A stretch of 64,000 bases of DNA, from contig NZ_FRCN01000016.1 in assembly GCF_900142925.1 (NCBI RefSeq), positions 1 to 64,000 on the forward strand, in the 5' to 3' direction. The stretch comes from Chitinophaga sp. CF418. Lineage in GTDB: Bacteria; Bacteroidota; Bacteroidia; Chitinophagales; Chitinophagaceae. The position numbers and the translations under genes are program-made. This document shows, piece after piece, positions 1-9,023 of the stretch (the first letter of the stretch is position 1; every line of letters starts with the position of its first letter). The notes under the pieces were generated by a model, which searched no databases, was not told the origin of the DNA, and saw only the letters and a program-made list of their open reading frames with translations.

Positions 1-109
1 TTAGCTCCACGTACACACCCACAAACATTGAGTTTTTAAGGAGAATACCTATTAAAAGGGGGAAGTTTTAAGTTTATGTATATCATAAAAAGTATTACAT
101 TTATGATAA

Positions 110-454
110 ATGGAAAGATCGCAGAATTCCGAGTTGGTCAAACGCATCAACCAGGCATTTTCTTTGCTTCAGAAGAACAAACCTCAGCCACATATAGTGG
201 AGCTGTTGATGAAGAAATATGGAGTGTCCCAAATTCAGGCATATCGTTATATTCAATTAGCCAGAGAGATCAACGAGAAGATGGCCATACCGGAGAGTTC
301 CGTAGTATTTACGGTCAAATTGCCACCGACACTGATCAGACGAATAAAGAAGCTATCCGAATCCAAAGGTTTGTCGATCAGCAGAGTGGTCCATACTGCG
401 CTGGAAGAATTTTTAGCAAAGAAGGAGCATGTCAAAGAAGGAGAGACAAGTTAA
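110..454 (+). CDS. Small putative DNA-binding protein (ribbon-helix-helix-like C-terminus)
   Basis: A 114-residue protein whose role is not established. The N-terminal half (about residues 10-50) looks like a helix-turn-helix segment (LLMKKYGVSQIQAYRYIQLA). The C-terminal half (about 67-105) resembles a CopG/Arc ribbon-helix-helix unit: a short strand (VVFTVKLPPTLIRRI) followed by two helices. It overlaps the next small gene by 26 bp, which in turn overlaps the recombinase gene, so the three are probably translated together. By context it may control the recombinase or act as a directionality factor; that is inference. A longer ORF in another frame (76-567) is its shadow. Start: the ATG at 110 gives the whole helical domain. 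Confidence 0.6.
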   Translation: MERSQNSELVKRINQAFSLLQKNKPQPHIVELLMKKYGVSQIQAYRYIQLAREINEKMAIPESSVVFTVKLPPTLIRRIKKLSESKGLSISRVVHTALEEFLAKKEHVKEGETS

Positions 455-638
455 GGAATCATTTAACTATGATCGGTTGTGGGAGCAAAAGCTCTCACAG
501 GTATATCATCTCCTTGTTCCGGCAGGTAGGCCGGTTGTTTTCAGTGAACAAAATCCTGATGAATTAACTGAACAAACTTCAGTATATGAAAACAGCAGCG
601 ATTTATACGAGAGTATCGTCCGATCAGCAAAAGGATAA
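429..638 (+). CDS. Small recombinase-linked protein, unknown function
   Basis: A 69-residue acidic protein that I do not recognise. It starts inside the end of the upstream DNA-binding gene (26 bp overlap) and ends inside the serine recombinase gene (53 bp overlap). This chain of overlaps is the main reason to believe it is real, together with the second recombinase of this window (38.5 kb), which is also preceded by a small overlapping ORF. No signal peptide, membrane segment or known motif is visible. It may exist mainly to couple translation to the recombinase. Function unknown. Confidence 0.45.
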   Translation: MSKKERQVKESFNYDRLWEQKLSQVYHLLVPAGRPVVFSEQNPDELTEQTSVYENSSDLYESIVRSAKG

Positions 639-2223
639 AAAGACGATAGGTAGCCAGGTGGATGAATTATTGCATTTTGCCCAGGAACAGGGCTATCTTG
701 TACCAGAGGAATATATATTTAGAGATGAAGGGTACAGCGGAGCCATATTGGTTCGCCCCGGTCTTGAAAGAGTAAGAGATCTAAGTGCTGAGGGGCAGAT
801 ACAGGCAGTATTAATATACAGTCCAGACAGATTAAGCCGTAATTATGCATACCAGGTAGTACTCATGGATGAATTTGCGTCATGCGGTACAGAAGTATTA
901 TTTATCAACTCACCGAAAGCAGATACCCCAGAGGAAGCCTTATTGTTGCAATTCCAGGGCATGATAGCCGAATACGAACGGGCTATTATTAAAGAGCGAT
1001 CACGCAGGGGGAAACGATTTAAAGCAAAATCGGGTGTGGTGAGTGTATTGTGCGGAGCGCCGTATGGCTATAATTATATCAAGAAGACAGATGATACATC
1101 CGCATACTATGAAATTAATGAGCAGGAAGCTTCGGTTGTAAGAGAAATGTTTCGGATGTATACAGAAGATTTTTGTGGTATAGGTACAGTTGCAAGAAAA
1201 TTTACTTCGGAGAAAATACCAACAAGGAAGAATATAGGCAAATGGGAACGGTCCGTTATCTGGGCAATGTTACGAAATCCGGCTTACTGTGGAAAGGCAT
1301 GCTATGGTAAAACAGAACATGCTGAACGGCAGCGGATCACCAAACCATTGAGGGCCCAAGGAGGTTTTGTGGCTCAAAGTGGTTGTAACAGAGAGAAACC
1401 GAGGGAAGAATGGATTGAGATAGCTGTCCCTGCGATAATCAGCCAGGAGACGTTTGATATTGCGCAGGAAAGACTAAAGAATAATAAGCTTCATTCCCAG
1501 CGGAACACAAAAGTGGAAACATTGCTTCAGGGAATGATGGTGTGCAGCGAATGTGGTTATTCTTTATACAGGACGCATACAACCACATCAGCAAAAAAGA
1601 AGATATACTATTATCGGTGCTTTGGTTCAGATGCTTACCGTTTTGAAGGAGTGCGTAAGTGCAATTGCAAACCAATTAGGCAGGATTACCTGGACAATAT
1701 TGTATGGCAACAACTAGTGGCGTTGCTGGAAGAACCAAAGCTGATCCAAAGAGAAGTGGAAAAACGTGTAGAGGAGACCAAAAAAGCGAGTCCTGTAATA
1801 AAACAAAAGGAAATCATAGTGAAGCAGCGTACCAAATTATTGCAGTCGATGGATAAGTTGTTGGATGCCTACCAGGAAGGTCTTATTACAATTGTTCAGC
1901 TGCGAAAAAGGATGCCTGATTTACAAAAGCGGATAAATACGATAGATAAGGAGCTGGAGAGCCTAAAAAATCATGAACTGGCATTGGATCAGCGGCTTCA
2001 ATTGCTGGATGCGGAAAGTTTTACCAGTCAGTTAGGATTGAATGTAAAACAATTGGACATAAAGGAGAAAAAGAAGATTCTAAGACTACTGGTAAAGGAA
2101 GTTGTGGTTGGCGATGATATTATAGATATCAAGCACTCCATACCTTTAAAAGAGGCTAAGAATGAGAAGAATAGTAAAAGTTACCAATTGTGTACGAGGA
2201 GTAATATCTCCGTTACTAAGTAA
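586..2223 (+). CDS. Large serine site-specific recombinase
   Basis: A 545-residue large serine recombinase, expected to catalyse integration and excision of the element carrying it. The resolvase domain is at about 1-150 and opens with AIYTRVSSDQQ, containing the nucleophilic serine, followed by the downstream arginine-rich motif (YSPDRLSRN). A recombinase domain with the APYGYNY signature follows at about 165-290, then a zinc ribbon (CSECGY near 320 and CKC-type cysteines near 365), then a coiled coil (about 385-470). The last 10 or so codons coincide with sequence that in another frame encodes a group II intron reverse transcriptase, so the gene end appears to be target DNA. The gene follows two small overlapping genes. 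Catalytic residues look intact. Confidence 0.9.
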   Translation: MKTAAIYTRVSSDQQKDKKTIGSQVDELLHFAQEQGYLVPEEYIFRDEGYSGAILVRPGLERVRDLSAEGQIQAVLIYSPDRLSRNYAYQVVLMDEFASCGTEVLFINSPKADTPEEALLLQFQGMIAEYERAIIKERSRRGKRFKAKSGVVSVLCGAPYGYNYIKKTDDTSAYYEINEQEASVVREMFRMYTEDFCGIGTVARKFTSEKIPTRKNIGKWERSVIWAMLRNPAYCGKACYGKTEHAERQRITKPLRAQGGFVAQSGCNREKPREEWIEIAVPAIISQETFDIAQERLKNNKLHSQRNTKVETLLQGMMVCSECGYSLYRTHTTTSAKKKIYYYRCFGSDAYRFEGVRKCNCKPIRQDYLDNIVWQQLVALLEEPKLIQREVEKRVEETKKASPVIKQKEIIVKQRTKLLQSMDKLLDAYQEGLITIVQLRKRMPDLQKRINTIDKELESLKNHELALDQRLQLLDAESFTSQLGLNVKQLDIKEKKKILRLLVKEVVVGDDIIDIKHSIPLKEAKNEKNSKSYQLCTRSNISVTK

Positions 2224-2857
2224 CATTTACCTGCACTATGTACTGGATACCTGGTTCAAAGATCAAATCCAGCGATTACTGAAGGATGACAGCTTTATGA
2301 TCCGTTTTGCAGATGACTTTTTGTTGGGATTTACCAACAAGGAAGATGCATTACGAGTGATGGAAGTTTTACCCAAACGATTAAGTAAATACGGGCTGAC
2401 CCTACATCCGGACAAGACTAGATTAATAGACCTGAACGATGATGGAGAAGGCCATCCCCGAACCACGTTTGACTTCTTAGGTTTTACTCACTATATAAGT
2501 AAAAGCCGAAATGGAAAACGTATTCTTAAGCGTAGAACAAGCAGTAAGAAACTGAATGCAGCTTTGAAACGGCTGAGTGACTGGATCAAGTTCTATAGAC
2601 ACAAGCTACCCATAGCTGAACTTGTAGCATCACTAAACCAGAAGCTACGCGGCCACTATGCCTATTATGGTATAACATTCAATATCAGGAAGCTGCATAC
2701 GTATTATAACCGGACTAAATGCTTGCTCTATAAATGGCTAAACCATCGCGGAGGTAAGCATGTCTGGACATGGGAAAAGATAAGAAAGCTCACGATGGAA
2801 TGGATACCCCTTGTAAGACCGAAGGTCTATCACAGCTACCGATTAGCGAAACCGTAA
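2197..2857 (+). pseudogene. Group II intron reverse transcriptase/maturase, C-terminal fragment
   Basis: Only the second half of a group II intron-encoded protein remains. Homology begins abruptly at GVISPLLSNIYLHYVLD, the conserved RT segment that normally sits mid-domain. It continues through the catalytic FADDF (a YADD-type box) and the KTRLIDL segment to the maturase (GIIM) domain with its LNQKLRGHYAYYGI motif. No HNH endonuclease follows. RT motifs upstream of GVISP are absent and replaced by the serine recombinase gene, so the fragment cannot make a functional RT. Codons before GVISP belong to the recombinase element. The missing 5' half may lie beyond the other end of that element, outside the window. 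Confidence 0.85.
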
Positions 2858-2860
2858 ATA

Positions 2861-2932
2861 GAGGAACCGTATGCGGGAAATCCGCTCGTACGGGTCTGTG
2901 GGGGAGCGGGGAGGTAACGATCCGCTCTACCC
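2861..2932 (+). ncRNA. Group II intron RNA domains V and VI (3' end remnant)
   Basis: Four bases after the RT stop codon comes a hairpin typical of domain V: AACCGTATGCGG pairs across a GAAA-type loop with CCGCTCGTACGG. It is followed by a domain VI-like hairpin (GAGCGG at 2904-2909 pairing with CCGCTC at 2922-2927, with unpaired adenosines between) and a CTACCC-type 3' end. This marks the intron 3' boundary at about 2932. The 5' ribozyme domains are missing, so splicing in cis is not possible from this copy. Confidence 0.7.
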
Positions 2933-3036
2933 GGAACCAATTCGTTTTGATTGTAAAGGAATTACATCTTCATCAAAAATGATTCACATCGCCTTCACTG
3001 GCTTGTACTTAGGATTCACCATCTGAGTCCTTTCTA

Positions 3037-3957
3037 TTAAACCTTCAAAATCACCTTCCCAAATACCGCCCCAGATTCTAATCGTTTGTGAGCCTCCGCG
3101 ACTTCAGCCAAAGCATAAACTTTATCAATCACTGGCGTAACCTTCTTCTCCATCGCCAACCTGAAAATATCCTCCATAGCTGTCACAATATCTTCTTTAC
3201 CAATAGAATTCAAACTCAGAAATGAAATCCCTAACGACCGTTGATACCCCTGCAATAAACTCATCCCAAATTCTACTGGTGGAAACCCTCCGGCTATTCC
3301 ATTTATTACATACCTGCCATTCGCCTTTAACCGTCCAATGAAACCAGCGATGGTTTCCCCCGCCACCGGATCAATAATGCCATCCACCTCTTGCAGATTA
3401 TTATCAAACTCCAATACGCCGATCTTCGCCAGTTTCCGTCGCTTATCCTCTGATCTGCTCGATGCAATAACTCTAAGACCACTTACCAGGGACAATTGTA
3501 TCGCCGTCACACCAATGCCACCACCGGCACCCCTTACCAACACAACATCTCCTGGGTTTAAATGCCCCTGCCGCAAAGAAAAATAACCTACCAACGCGTT
3601 GATGCCCAATGCTACCGCCTCCTCAGCAGACAATCCTTCTGGTATCTCACAGATATCTTTAACATGAGCCACTATCTGCTCTGCGTAACACCCACCATCA
3701 TTCGCCTTCACAAACACCCGTTTGCCTATCCAATAAGCCGGCCCGGCTATAACCCTTCCCGCCGCCTCAATCCCCAACAAATGCTCCGCCGGTACCAGCC
3801 CCGGATACTGCCCACTTCTAATAATCACATCCACTAATCCTACCCCACATGCCTCCACAGCTACTAACACCTGATCTACTCCGGCTCTCAACTCCGGCCC
3901 ATCTGCAACTATCAATACCTCCGGTCCTCCAAATCTTTCCATACGAATTGTGCGCAT
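3037..3957 (-). CDS. Zinc-independent MDR-family NAD(P)H oxidoreductase (quinone reductase-like)
   Basis: A 306-residue medium-chain dehydrogenase/reductase, cytosolic, of the quinone oxidoreductase type that reduces quinones or enones with NADPH. It has the GroES-like N-terminal fold (about 1-115) and the nucleotide-binding loop GAGGGIG at 143-149, with VIASSRSEDKRRK following as an NADP-preferring region. No structural zinc cysteine cluster is seen. The protein has the usual length. It is divergent from a HxlR-family regulator 112 bp away, a common pairing in which the regulator controls the oxidoreductase in response to electrophiles or oxidants. The precise substrate cannot be read from the sequence. 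Confidence 0.85.
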   Translation of the reverse strand: MRTIRMERFGGPEVLIVADGPELRAGVDQVLVAVEACGVGLVDVIIRSGQYPGLVPAEHLLGIEAAGRVIAGPAYWIGKRVFVKANDGGCYAEQIVAHVKDICEIPEGLSAEEAVALGINALVGYFSLRQGHLNPGDVVLVRGAGGGIGVTAIQLSLVSGLRVIASSRSEDKRRKLAKIGVLEFDNNLQEVDGIIDPVAGETIAGFIGRLKANGRYVINGIAGGFPPVEFGMSLLQGYQRSLGISFLSLNSIGKEDIVTAMEDIFRLAMEKKVTPVIDKVYALAEVAEAHKRLESGAVFGKVILKV

Positions 3958-4057
3958 ACTTTTTTTATCTGCAAAACTATTCCCTTAAATCCTCCTCAGT
4001 ACTATCACTTACCTCCAGGAAACTGGTTCCTCACAGGTAACTAATCTAAACAATAAC

Positions 4058-4065
4058 TACCTTTG
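4058..4065 (+). promoter_or_regulatory. Bacteroidetes -7 box for the HxlR gene, very close to the start codon
   Basis: TACCTTTG matches the Bacteroidetes -7 consensus TAnnTTTG and ends 4 bp before the ATG at 4070. A transcript starting the usual few bases downstream would be leaderless or nearly so. An AGGTA/TACCT inverted repeat (4034-4062) overlaps the box and could be an autoregulatory operator. No convincing -33 box is seen. Confidence 0.4.
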
Positions 4066-4069
4066 TAAC

Positions 4070-4504
4070 ATGAAGCGGAAAGATAATATCCCACCAATCA
4101 CAGCGTGCGCGTATAATCACCTTGCCATCAAAGACGCCGTATCCATGCTATCCGGAAAATGGACAATCCACGTTCTCTGTATACTCCTGCAACGTGGCAG
4201 CTTATGCTTCCTCGATATCGTACGACATGTACATGGCATTTCCGCCAAAACCCTAACCAAAGAACTTCGTGAAATGGAACTGAATGATCTTATTACGCGC
4301 ACCGTCCAAAACACCCGCCCTATAACCGTCTTATATACACTGACTGACCATGGCAAGACCCTGGAAAATGTCATCTTCACATTACTCTCATGGGGACTCG
4401 ACCATCGCAAACACCTAACTGGGAAAAACATTCTGGGCGAAAAGAACATTGTTAGCTACATCTCAGAAATGAAACAGGAATGGCCCGTAAATCAAATAAA
4501 ATAA
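4070..4504 (+). CDS. HxlR-family winged-helix transcriptional regulator
   Basis: A 144-residue DNA-binding regulator of the HxlR family. It shows the diagnostic core: AVSMLSGKWTIHVLCILLQ (helix), then GISAKTLTKELREMELNDLI (recognition helix and following turn), then the wing (TVLYTLTDHGKTLENVI). A cysteine at position 10 (ITACAYN) lies where HxlR/HypR-type redox sensors often carry a reactive cysteine. It is transcribed divergently from the quinone-reductase-like gene, so it most likely represses or activates that gene and itself in response to reactive carbonyl or oxidising compounds. That regulatory role is inferred from the family and arrangement. Confidence 0.88.
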   Translation: MKRKDNIPPITACAYNHLAIKDAVSMLSGKWTIHVLCILLQRGSLCFLDIVRHVHGISAKTLTKELREMELNDLITRTVQNTRPITVLYTLTDHGKTLENVIFTLLSWGLDHRKHLTGKNILGEKNIVSYISEMKQEWPVNQIK

Positions 4505-4748
4505 AAAGCAAGACTGACATCCAGTCAAAATATTCATATAGATATCATTAAGGACTACAGTGTTACCATTGATAATAAGTAAGTTATATGCAAAATGACG
4601 TAGATCCTCCTGTAAAATGTTACCTTTTGATATGTTAAGTAACCAATAATCAGATTATAAGCCTATACAAATGGATTCGTTACCTAAATATTGGAAAGTT
4701 GTATGCTCTCTCAGGGTGACTTATTTGATTAGTATATACTATATCCAC

Positions 4749-4982
4749 ATGAAGGCTTTTATAATATTTGTATCTTTATTGTTTTTCATTTCATGCAATC
4801 AAACCCTGTTTGTGCCGAAAGGGAATATAATACATAATCAGCGGGGATACCTTGTCTTTTATTATTCTAAGAATGAGGCCTTGTTTTTTCCTTCTGCCAG
4901 TACCGTTAATGTTGAATTTGTAACCCGTAATCATTTGAACGGGTATAGCTTGGAAATTGGGAAAAGGGTTTTAATTATCTGA
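4749..4982 (+). CDS. Small putative lipoprotein, unknown function
   Basis: A 77-residue protein starting at the ATG at 4749. That start is chosen because it begins a clear lipoprotein signal, MKAFIIFVSLLFFISC, with the lipobox cysteine at 16. Upstream in-frame codons to 4671 do not resemble a signal. After the cysteine comes a short soluble part without known motif. The stop codon overlaps the ATG of the next ORF (TGATG), which suggests either translational coupling or that the two ORFs are halves of a single lipoprotein gene split by a frameshift. Neither option can be settled from this sequence alone. Confidence 0.5.
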   Translation: MKAFIIFVSLLFFISCNQTLFVPKGNIIHNQRGYLVFYYSKNEALFFPSASTVNVEFVTRNHLNGYSLEIGKRVLII

Positions 4983-5236
4983 TGGCAATAGCGGATAGCA
5001 TAACAGTATTGCAAAGTGTGAAGCGGGACAATGAAACGCCGACTGTGGAAAATGTAGTGAGGTTGTTGCCCGTAAACATTATGTATTATTGGGGAGATAA
5101 CTACAGATCAAAAAAGCCGGCATCTGATGATGAGAGGATCACCATCAGATATTTTTGGGGTGATAAGAATTTCAAATTGCTTTATCGCCTATATGACAGC
5201 CGAACTATTATGTCCATTACACCGGTAAGAAAATAG
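4982..5236 (+). CDS. Small ORF coupled to the preceding lipoprotein, unknown
   Basis: An 84-residue ORF with no recognised domain and no signal peptide. Its ATG overlaps the stop codon of the lipoprotein ORF. Because it lacks a signal while its neighbour is little more than a signal plus 60 residues, the pair may have been one exported protein of about 160 residues, now frameshifted near 4975-4985. Residues such as YYWGDNYRS and IRYFWGDKNFKLLYRL suggest a folded beta-rich domain rather than a random frame. Low certainty. Confidence 0.4.
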   Translation: MAIADSITVLQSVKRDNETPTVENVVRLLPVNIMYYWGDNYRSKKPASDDERITIRYFWGDKNFKLLYRLYDSRTIMSITPVRK

Positions 5237-5687
5237 GAAAGGACAAGTTGACAAAGATGTTCAATTCGATTGATCCTGAGCGATAATATTTTTTTCATGC
5301 GGGGTCTCTGAATGCTATTTCATTACGATAGCATTAAAGATCCTGCTTTATTAGTTGCAGCAGCCTGGTCCTTCCGACGTAGATACAATGCGTTTTTAGT
5401 TACGTTCTTTGTATGGAAAGTGGGATTAGTAATAGCATAATTGTACAACGAATGTGGTATGTGATTTTTAATGTTGTTTTTTAACCTTTGAAGTAGTTAA
5501 AGTTTTATGTTGCCCAATAGCCGTTGTGGTTACCTATACTTTGTTCGTACGAAATTGCAATTCCGGTTTAGATCTTAGCCTTATACATATAGATAGTTGG
5601 ATTATCATAGCTCTGTTTATGGTAATCGACATAGTCTTGCCAGGGTTAGGAGAAAGAAATTTTTAAGAGTAGATATATTAGTTTGAT
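5237..5687 (+). other. Non-coding stretch before the RHS genes
   Basis: No gene is seen in these 451 bases. The notable content is copy A of the 106-bp repeat (5295-5400). The last 20 bases before the RHS gene hold TTAGTTTG, an imperfect -7-like box, which is too weak to call as a promoter. Confidence 0.5.
5295..5400 (+). repeat. Copy A of a 106-bp imperfect direct repeat flanking the RHS locus
   Basis: This 106-bp stretch matches 13935-14040 at roughly four of five positions without gaps. The best conserved parts are CTGCTTTATTAGTTG and AGATACAATGCGTTTTTAG. The 5' part contains an inverted repeat (GAATGCTAT / ATAGCATT) that is kept as a hairpin in copy B although the bases differ. It lies 287 bp upstream of the first RHS gene. 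Confidence 0.65.
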
Positions 5688-8600
5688 ATGAAGAAGATCC
5701 TAATACCGTGTATCCTGACTGCTTTTGTCATGAATTCGTTTGGTCAGGTAAACAATAATCTTAATCCGGGATTTGACAGCCCGGTGCCACCATCTCCCAA
5801 TGCAGCAGCGCTTACTAAATTTGGCAATGTACCAGTAGGACCGGCAACCGGGATCCCGCAGTTAACGATTCCTATATACCAATATGCAAGCAAGAGCAAC
5901 GGTTTGTCTTTACCTGTTTCCCTAGATTATCATGCAGGTGGAGTAAGGGTGGAAGAAGTCGCGTCGAATGTCGGTCTTGGGTGGGCGCTCAATGCAGGAG
6001 GCGTTGTGTCCAGGGTGGTGAAAGGCACACCTGATGAAGATCAGGACGGGTTTTTAAATACGCCATGGTTTGATGGTGCTACGGGGAATAGTCCGGCAAC
6101 CGCTCCATCATTTAAACCTTTTGTGAAGGCCTATAACAGGACATTGGATATTGAGGCAGACCTTTTCACCTTTAATTTTAATGGACGGTCCGGAAGGTTT
6201 GTTTATGGAAGAAACGGCGATATCTTAATGATAGATGCGCAAAAGGTGAAGATAGAAAAAGAGACAACCACCTATACTGGTGGTGAGATCAGAATTACAA
6301 AGTTTACAATCACGGATGAAAATGGTGTGAAATACATTTTCGATGCCACTGAAACAACATCGCTTTCAGGAGTTGGACTCCATGCTCAGTTTAATTCTTC
6401 CTGGTATCTGACAGCCATTCAGGCTTCGTCTGGTCAGGATAATATTACCTTGGAGTATGACGATGTTCACATTAACGACTATACAACCTCTGTTACAGAA
6501 ACAGAGGTTGCCGATCTTTATCCCAGCGGATCCTATTCTGGTCAGACGGTACTGGGCTCGACATCCATTCACCGCCAGCAGGTTTTTGGAAAGAAGCTGA
6601 AGAAAATTTCTTTCCCTGATGGGCTTAATATTCAGATGGTTTACAATACCACTCCAAGAACTGACCTGCCAAATGATTATCTGCTTTCACGAATATTAAT
6701 CCAGGACCCTAATAAGCAGTTGGGAAGAGGGTATATGCTTGAGCAGGATTATTCCCTTGGCAACAGGGCAACTCTTTTAAAGGTAATACCGTTCGCAGGG
6801 CTTAATGCGGAAGTACAGGATGCTCCTTATCAATTTTTTTATAAACCCAATTTACCAGCACGATTGGATAATCACCAGGATCATTGGGGCTATCCAACTA
6901 CCTGGTCGGTTTCGGGCAATGGTAGAATACCACATGAGATTTTTGCGCAAAATGTTGGCGGATTGTTCGAACTACCGGGTGTTAACCGGGATACGGACCC
7001 TACTGGTTGCCTGGCAGGTTCTTTATATAAAATTACTTACCCTACGGGCGGCTGGACGGAATTTCAATTAGAGCCTAATGAGGCTTATGACGGTTGGTTA
7101 AGTCAAAACTTTTCAGTAGTGGTGGAAGGCCCCGCTTACATTGACAAAGGGCAATCCTATAATTTATATACCAGCAATGGCACGCCTGATTATCAGGACA
7201 CCTATTTTACTTTTGACGGTGCACCGGATGCCAATGAATTTACTTTAACCCTGCAACCAACCAGCTTTGGACAAAATTGCAGCGGACTCTGTGTGGTAAG
7301 AGTCGAGATTTTTCCGCCTACGGGTAGTGCAATGATATCAAGGGATTTTACCTCCCCTTTGACACAATCGTCCCTTACCTTTAACCTGCCGGACCTTGTA
7401 AAGGGTACTCAATACCGGACAAGGTTCTACTACAGTATGCTCAGCGTCAGCACTTATAGTGCAATCGCCCAGTTGAAATGGAGAGAGAAGCAGTCGGAAA
7501 CGTCACATACAGTCACCTATAGCCACGTACAACCATATGTTGGCGGTTTACGGGCAAAGAAAATTGCCGATTACGACGGAATTTCCGCAGTTCCGGCTAC
7601 AGCAAGAGAGTACGGATATAAGGCGGAAGATGGCTTATCCTCTGGCGCCTTGTTGACATACCCCACCTACACTTACACAACTCGTTACGAGGGATTATTA
7701 AATGTGTCGATAGGGAATGGAATTAACTATGAGGGAGGCCAGCCACTGATACGCCTTCGTCAAAGTTCTTCTGCTCATGATATTTTATATACAGCCGGGA
7801 GCCCTGTTGCCTACAAGCGCACGGTCGAATATTTAAAGAATAATGGTAAGAGTAATGGTAAAATTGAACGGTTCTTTAGCTCTGCAAGCACAGGTTCAGC
7901 TGGAACGTTTCCTTTCGTACCATCTACAAACGCCACCTGGTTCTGGGGAGCTTTAACGAAAGAAGTTGTTTATGATGCGAATGATAATATTGTTAAAACA
8001 ACAGAAAATGGATATACGAATAAATTGAACCCTGATTACTCCAATGCCGCCGTGTTGCGCAACTTTACTTCTTATTCCATTGCACCGGTGTCATATAACA
8101 TACCTGATAATTATAATGAAAGATTTACGTCAGTTAAAGTATCCGGTTATCCGGCTGTGTCATTTTTGTATAATGATTATCTGCCTTTGGCCGGAAGAAC
8201 AGATATTGAAAGTACTGTTGTTACCGAAAGGGACCCTTCAACAGGGCAAACCATTACAACTATCAGCGGTTATGAATATGACCCGAATTACTACTACGTA
8301 AAGAAAAAGAAGTTTGTCAACAGTAAGAATCAGGATGTAGCGGAAGTGTATACTTATCCGGTGGATAAAGTAACTGCTGGTCAGACAGATCCTTACCAGG
8401 ATATGGTGAGCCGTAACATGATTGCTCCTGTTATCGAGACGGAGCAGCAGGTGAACCAGATGAGGCAGAAGAAGTTATCTACGAATTACAAGAAAAACTG
8501 GCCGGATAATGCCATTTCCATTTTGCCACAAACGGTTCAGACGCAAACACAAAACAGCCCCGCGGAAATTAGGTTAAGATACTATGCTTATGATAATAAG

Positions 8601-9008
8601 GGAAATCCTAAAGCTGTGGGTCCTGAGAATGGAATGGTGACATGTTATGTATGGGGCTATAATAAGCAATATCCTATAGCAGAGATCAAAAATGCTGATT
8701 ACGCTACTGTAGAAAGCATACTTGGAGGGGCAACGACGGTTTCTAACTTCGGCGCCCAGGTGAGTCCTACAGATGCTGCAATAAACAGTTTTCTTGCGCC
8801 ACTTCGTTCTGATGCGAGACTTAAGAATGCCCTTATCAATACGTATACCTATTCTCCATTGTATGGAGTAACTACTGTTTCTGATCCGAACAGCAGAACA
8901 AATACCTATGAGTATGATGGTTTTGGCAGGTTGAAACTGATCAGGGATCAGAATGGCAAGATCGTAAAGCAATATGATTATCAATACCAAAAGCCTATCA
9001 CCCAGTAG
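5688..9008 (+). CDS. Large exported RHS/YD-repeat protein
   Basis: A 1106-residue protein with a cleavable signal peptide (MKKILIPCILTAFVMNSFGQ). The N-terminal part (LTIPIYQYASKSNGLSLPVS then HAGGVRVEEVASNVGLGWAL) is typical of Bacteroidetes RHS-family proteins that precede the main RHS gene. The C-terminus has several YD-like repeats (YDNKGNPKAV, YEYDGFGRLKLIRDQNGKIV). It lacks the RHS core motif and a toxin tail. The gene lies 15 bp upstream of the second RHS gene, so the two form an operon and may build one shell. In RHS systems such shells encapsulate a C-terminal toxin; a role as the B-like half is inference. Intact, with no frameshift seen. Confidence 0.8.
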   Translation: MKKILIPCILTAFVMNSFGQVNNNLNPGFDSPVPPSPNAAALTKFGNVPVGPATGIPQLTIPIYQYASKSNGLSLPVSLDYHAGGVRVEEVASNVGLGWALNAGGVVSRVVKGTPDEDQDGFLNTPWFDGATGNSPATAPSFKPFVKAYNRTLDIEADLFTFNFNGRSGRFVYGRNGDILMIDAQKVKIEKETTTYTGGEIRITKFTITDENGVKYIFDATETTSLSGVGLHAQFNSSWYLTAIQASSGQDNITLEYDDVHINDYTTSVTETEVADLYPSGSYSGQTVLGSTSIHRQQVFGKKLKKISFPDGLNIQMVYNTTPRTDLPNDYLLSRILIQDPNKQLGRGYMLEQDYSLGNRATLLKVIPFAGLNAEVQDAPYQFFYKPNLPARLDNHQDHWGYPTTWSVSGNGRIPHEIFAQNVGGLFELPGVNRDTDPTGCLAGSLYKITYPTGGWTEFQLEPNEAYDGWLSQNFSVVVEGPAYIDKGQSYNLYTSNGTPDYQDTYFTFDGAPDANEFTLTLQPTSFGQNCSGLCVVRVEIFPPTGSAMISRDFTSPLTQSSLTFNLPDLVKGTQYRTRFYYSMLSVSTYSAIAQLKWREKQSETSHTVTYSHVQPYVGGLRAKKIADYDGISAVPATAREYGYKAEDGLSSGALLTYPTYTYTTRYEGLLNVSIGNGINYEGGQPLIRLRQSSSAHDILYTAGSPVAYKRTVEYLKNNGKSNGKIERFFSSASTGSAGTFPFVPSTNATWFWGALTKEVVYDANDNIVKTTENGYTNKLNPDYSNAAVLRNFTSYSIAPVSYNIPDNYNERFTSVKVSGYPAVSFLYNDYLPLAGRTDIESTVVTERDPSTGQTITTISGYEYDPNYYYVKKKKFVNSKNQDVAEVYTYPVDKVTAGQTDPYQDMVSRNMIAPVIETEQQVNQMRQKKLSTNYKKNWPDNAISILPQTVQTQTQNSPAEIRLRYYAYDNKGNPKAVGPENGMVTCYVWGYNKQYPIAEIKNADYATVESILGGATTVSNFGAQVSPTDAAINSFLAPLRSDARLKNALINTYTYSPLYGVTTVSDPNSRTNTYEYDGFGRLKLIRDQNGKIVKQYDYQYQKPITQ

Positions 9009-9023
9009 TTAATTCTCTAAACT

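Noticed and set aside
76..567. 163-codon ORF overlapping the small DNA-binding gene
   Set aside because: It overlaps a frame with recognisable helix-turn-helix and ribbon-helix-helix features and has unlikely composition; taken as a shadow.
8574..8990. 138-codon minus-strand ORF inside the first RHS gene
   Set aside because: Antisense shadow of a strongly supported coding region.
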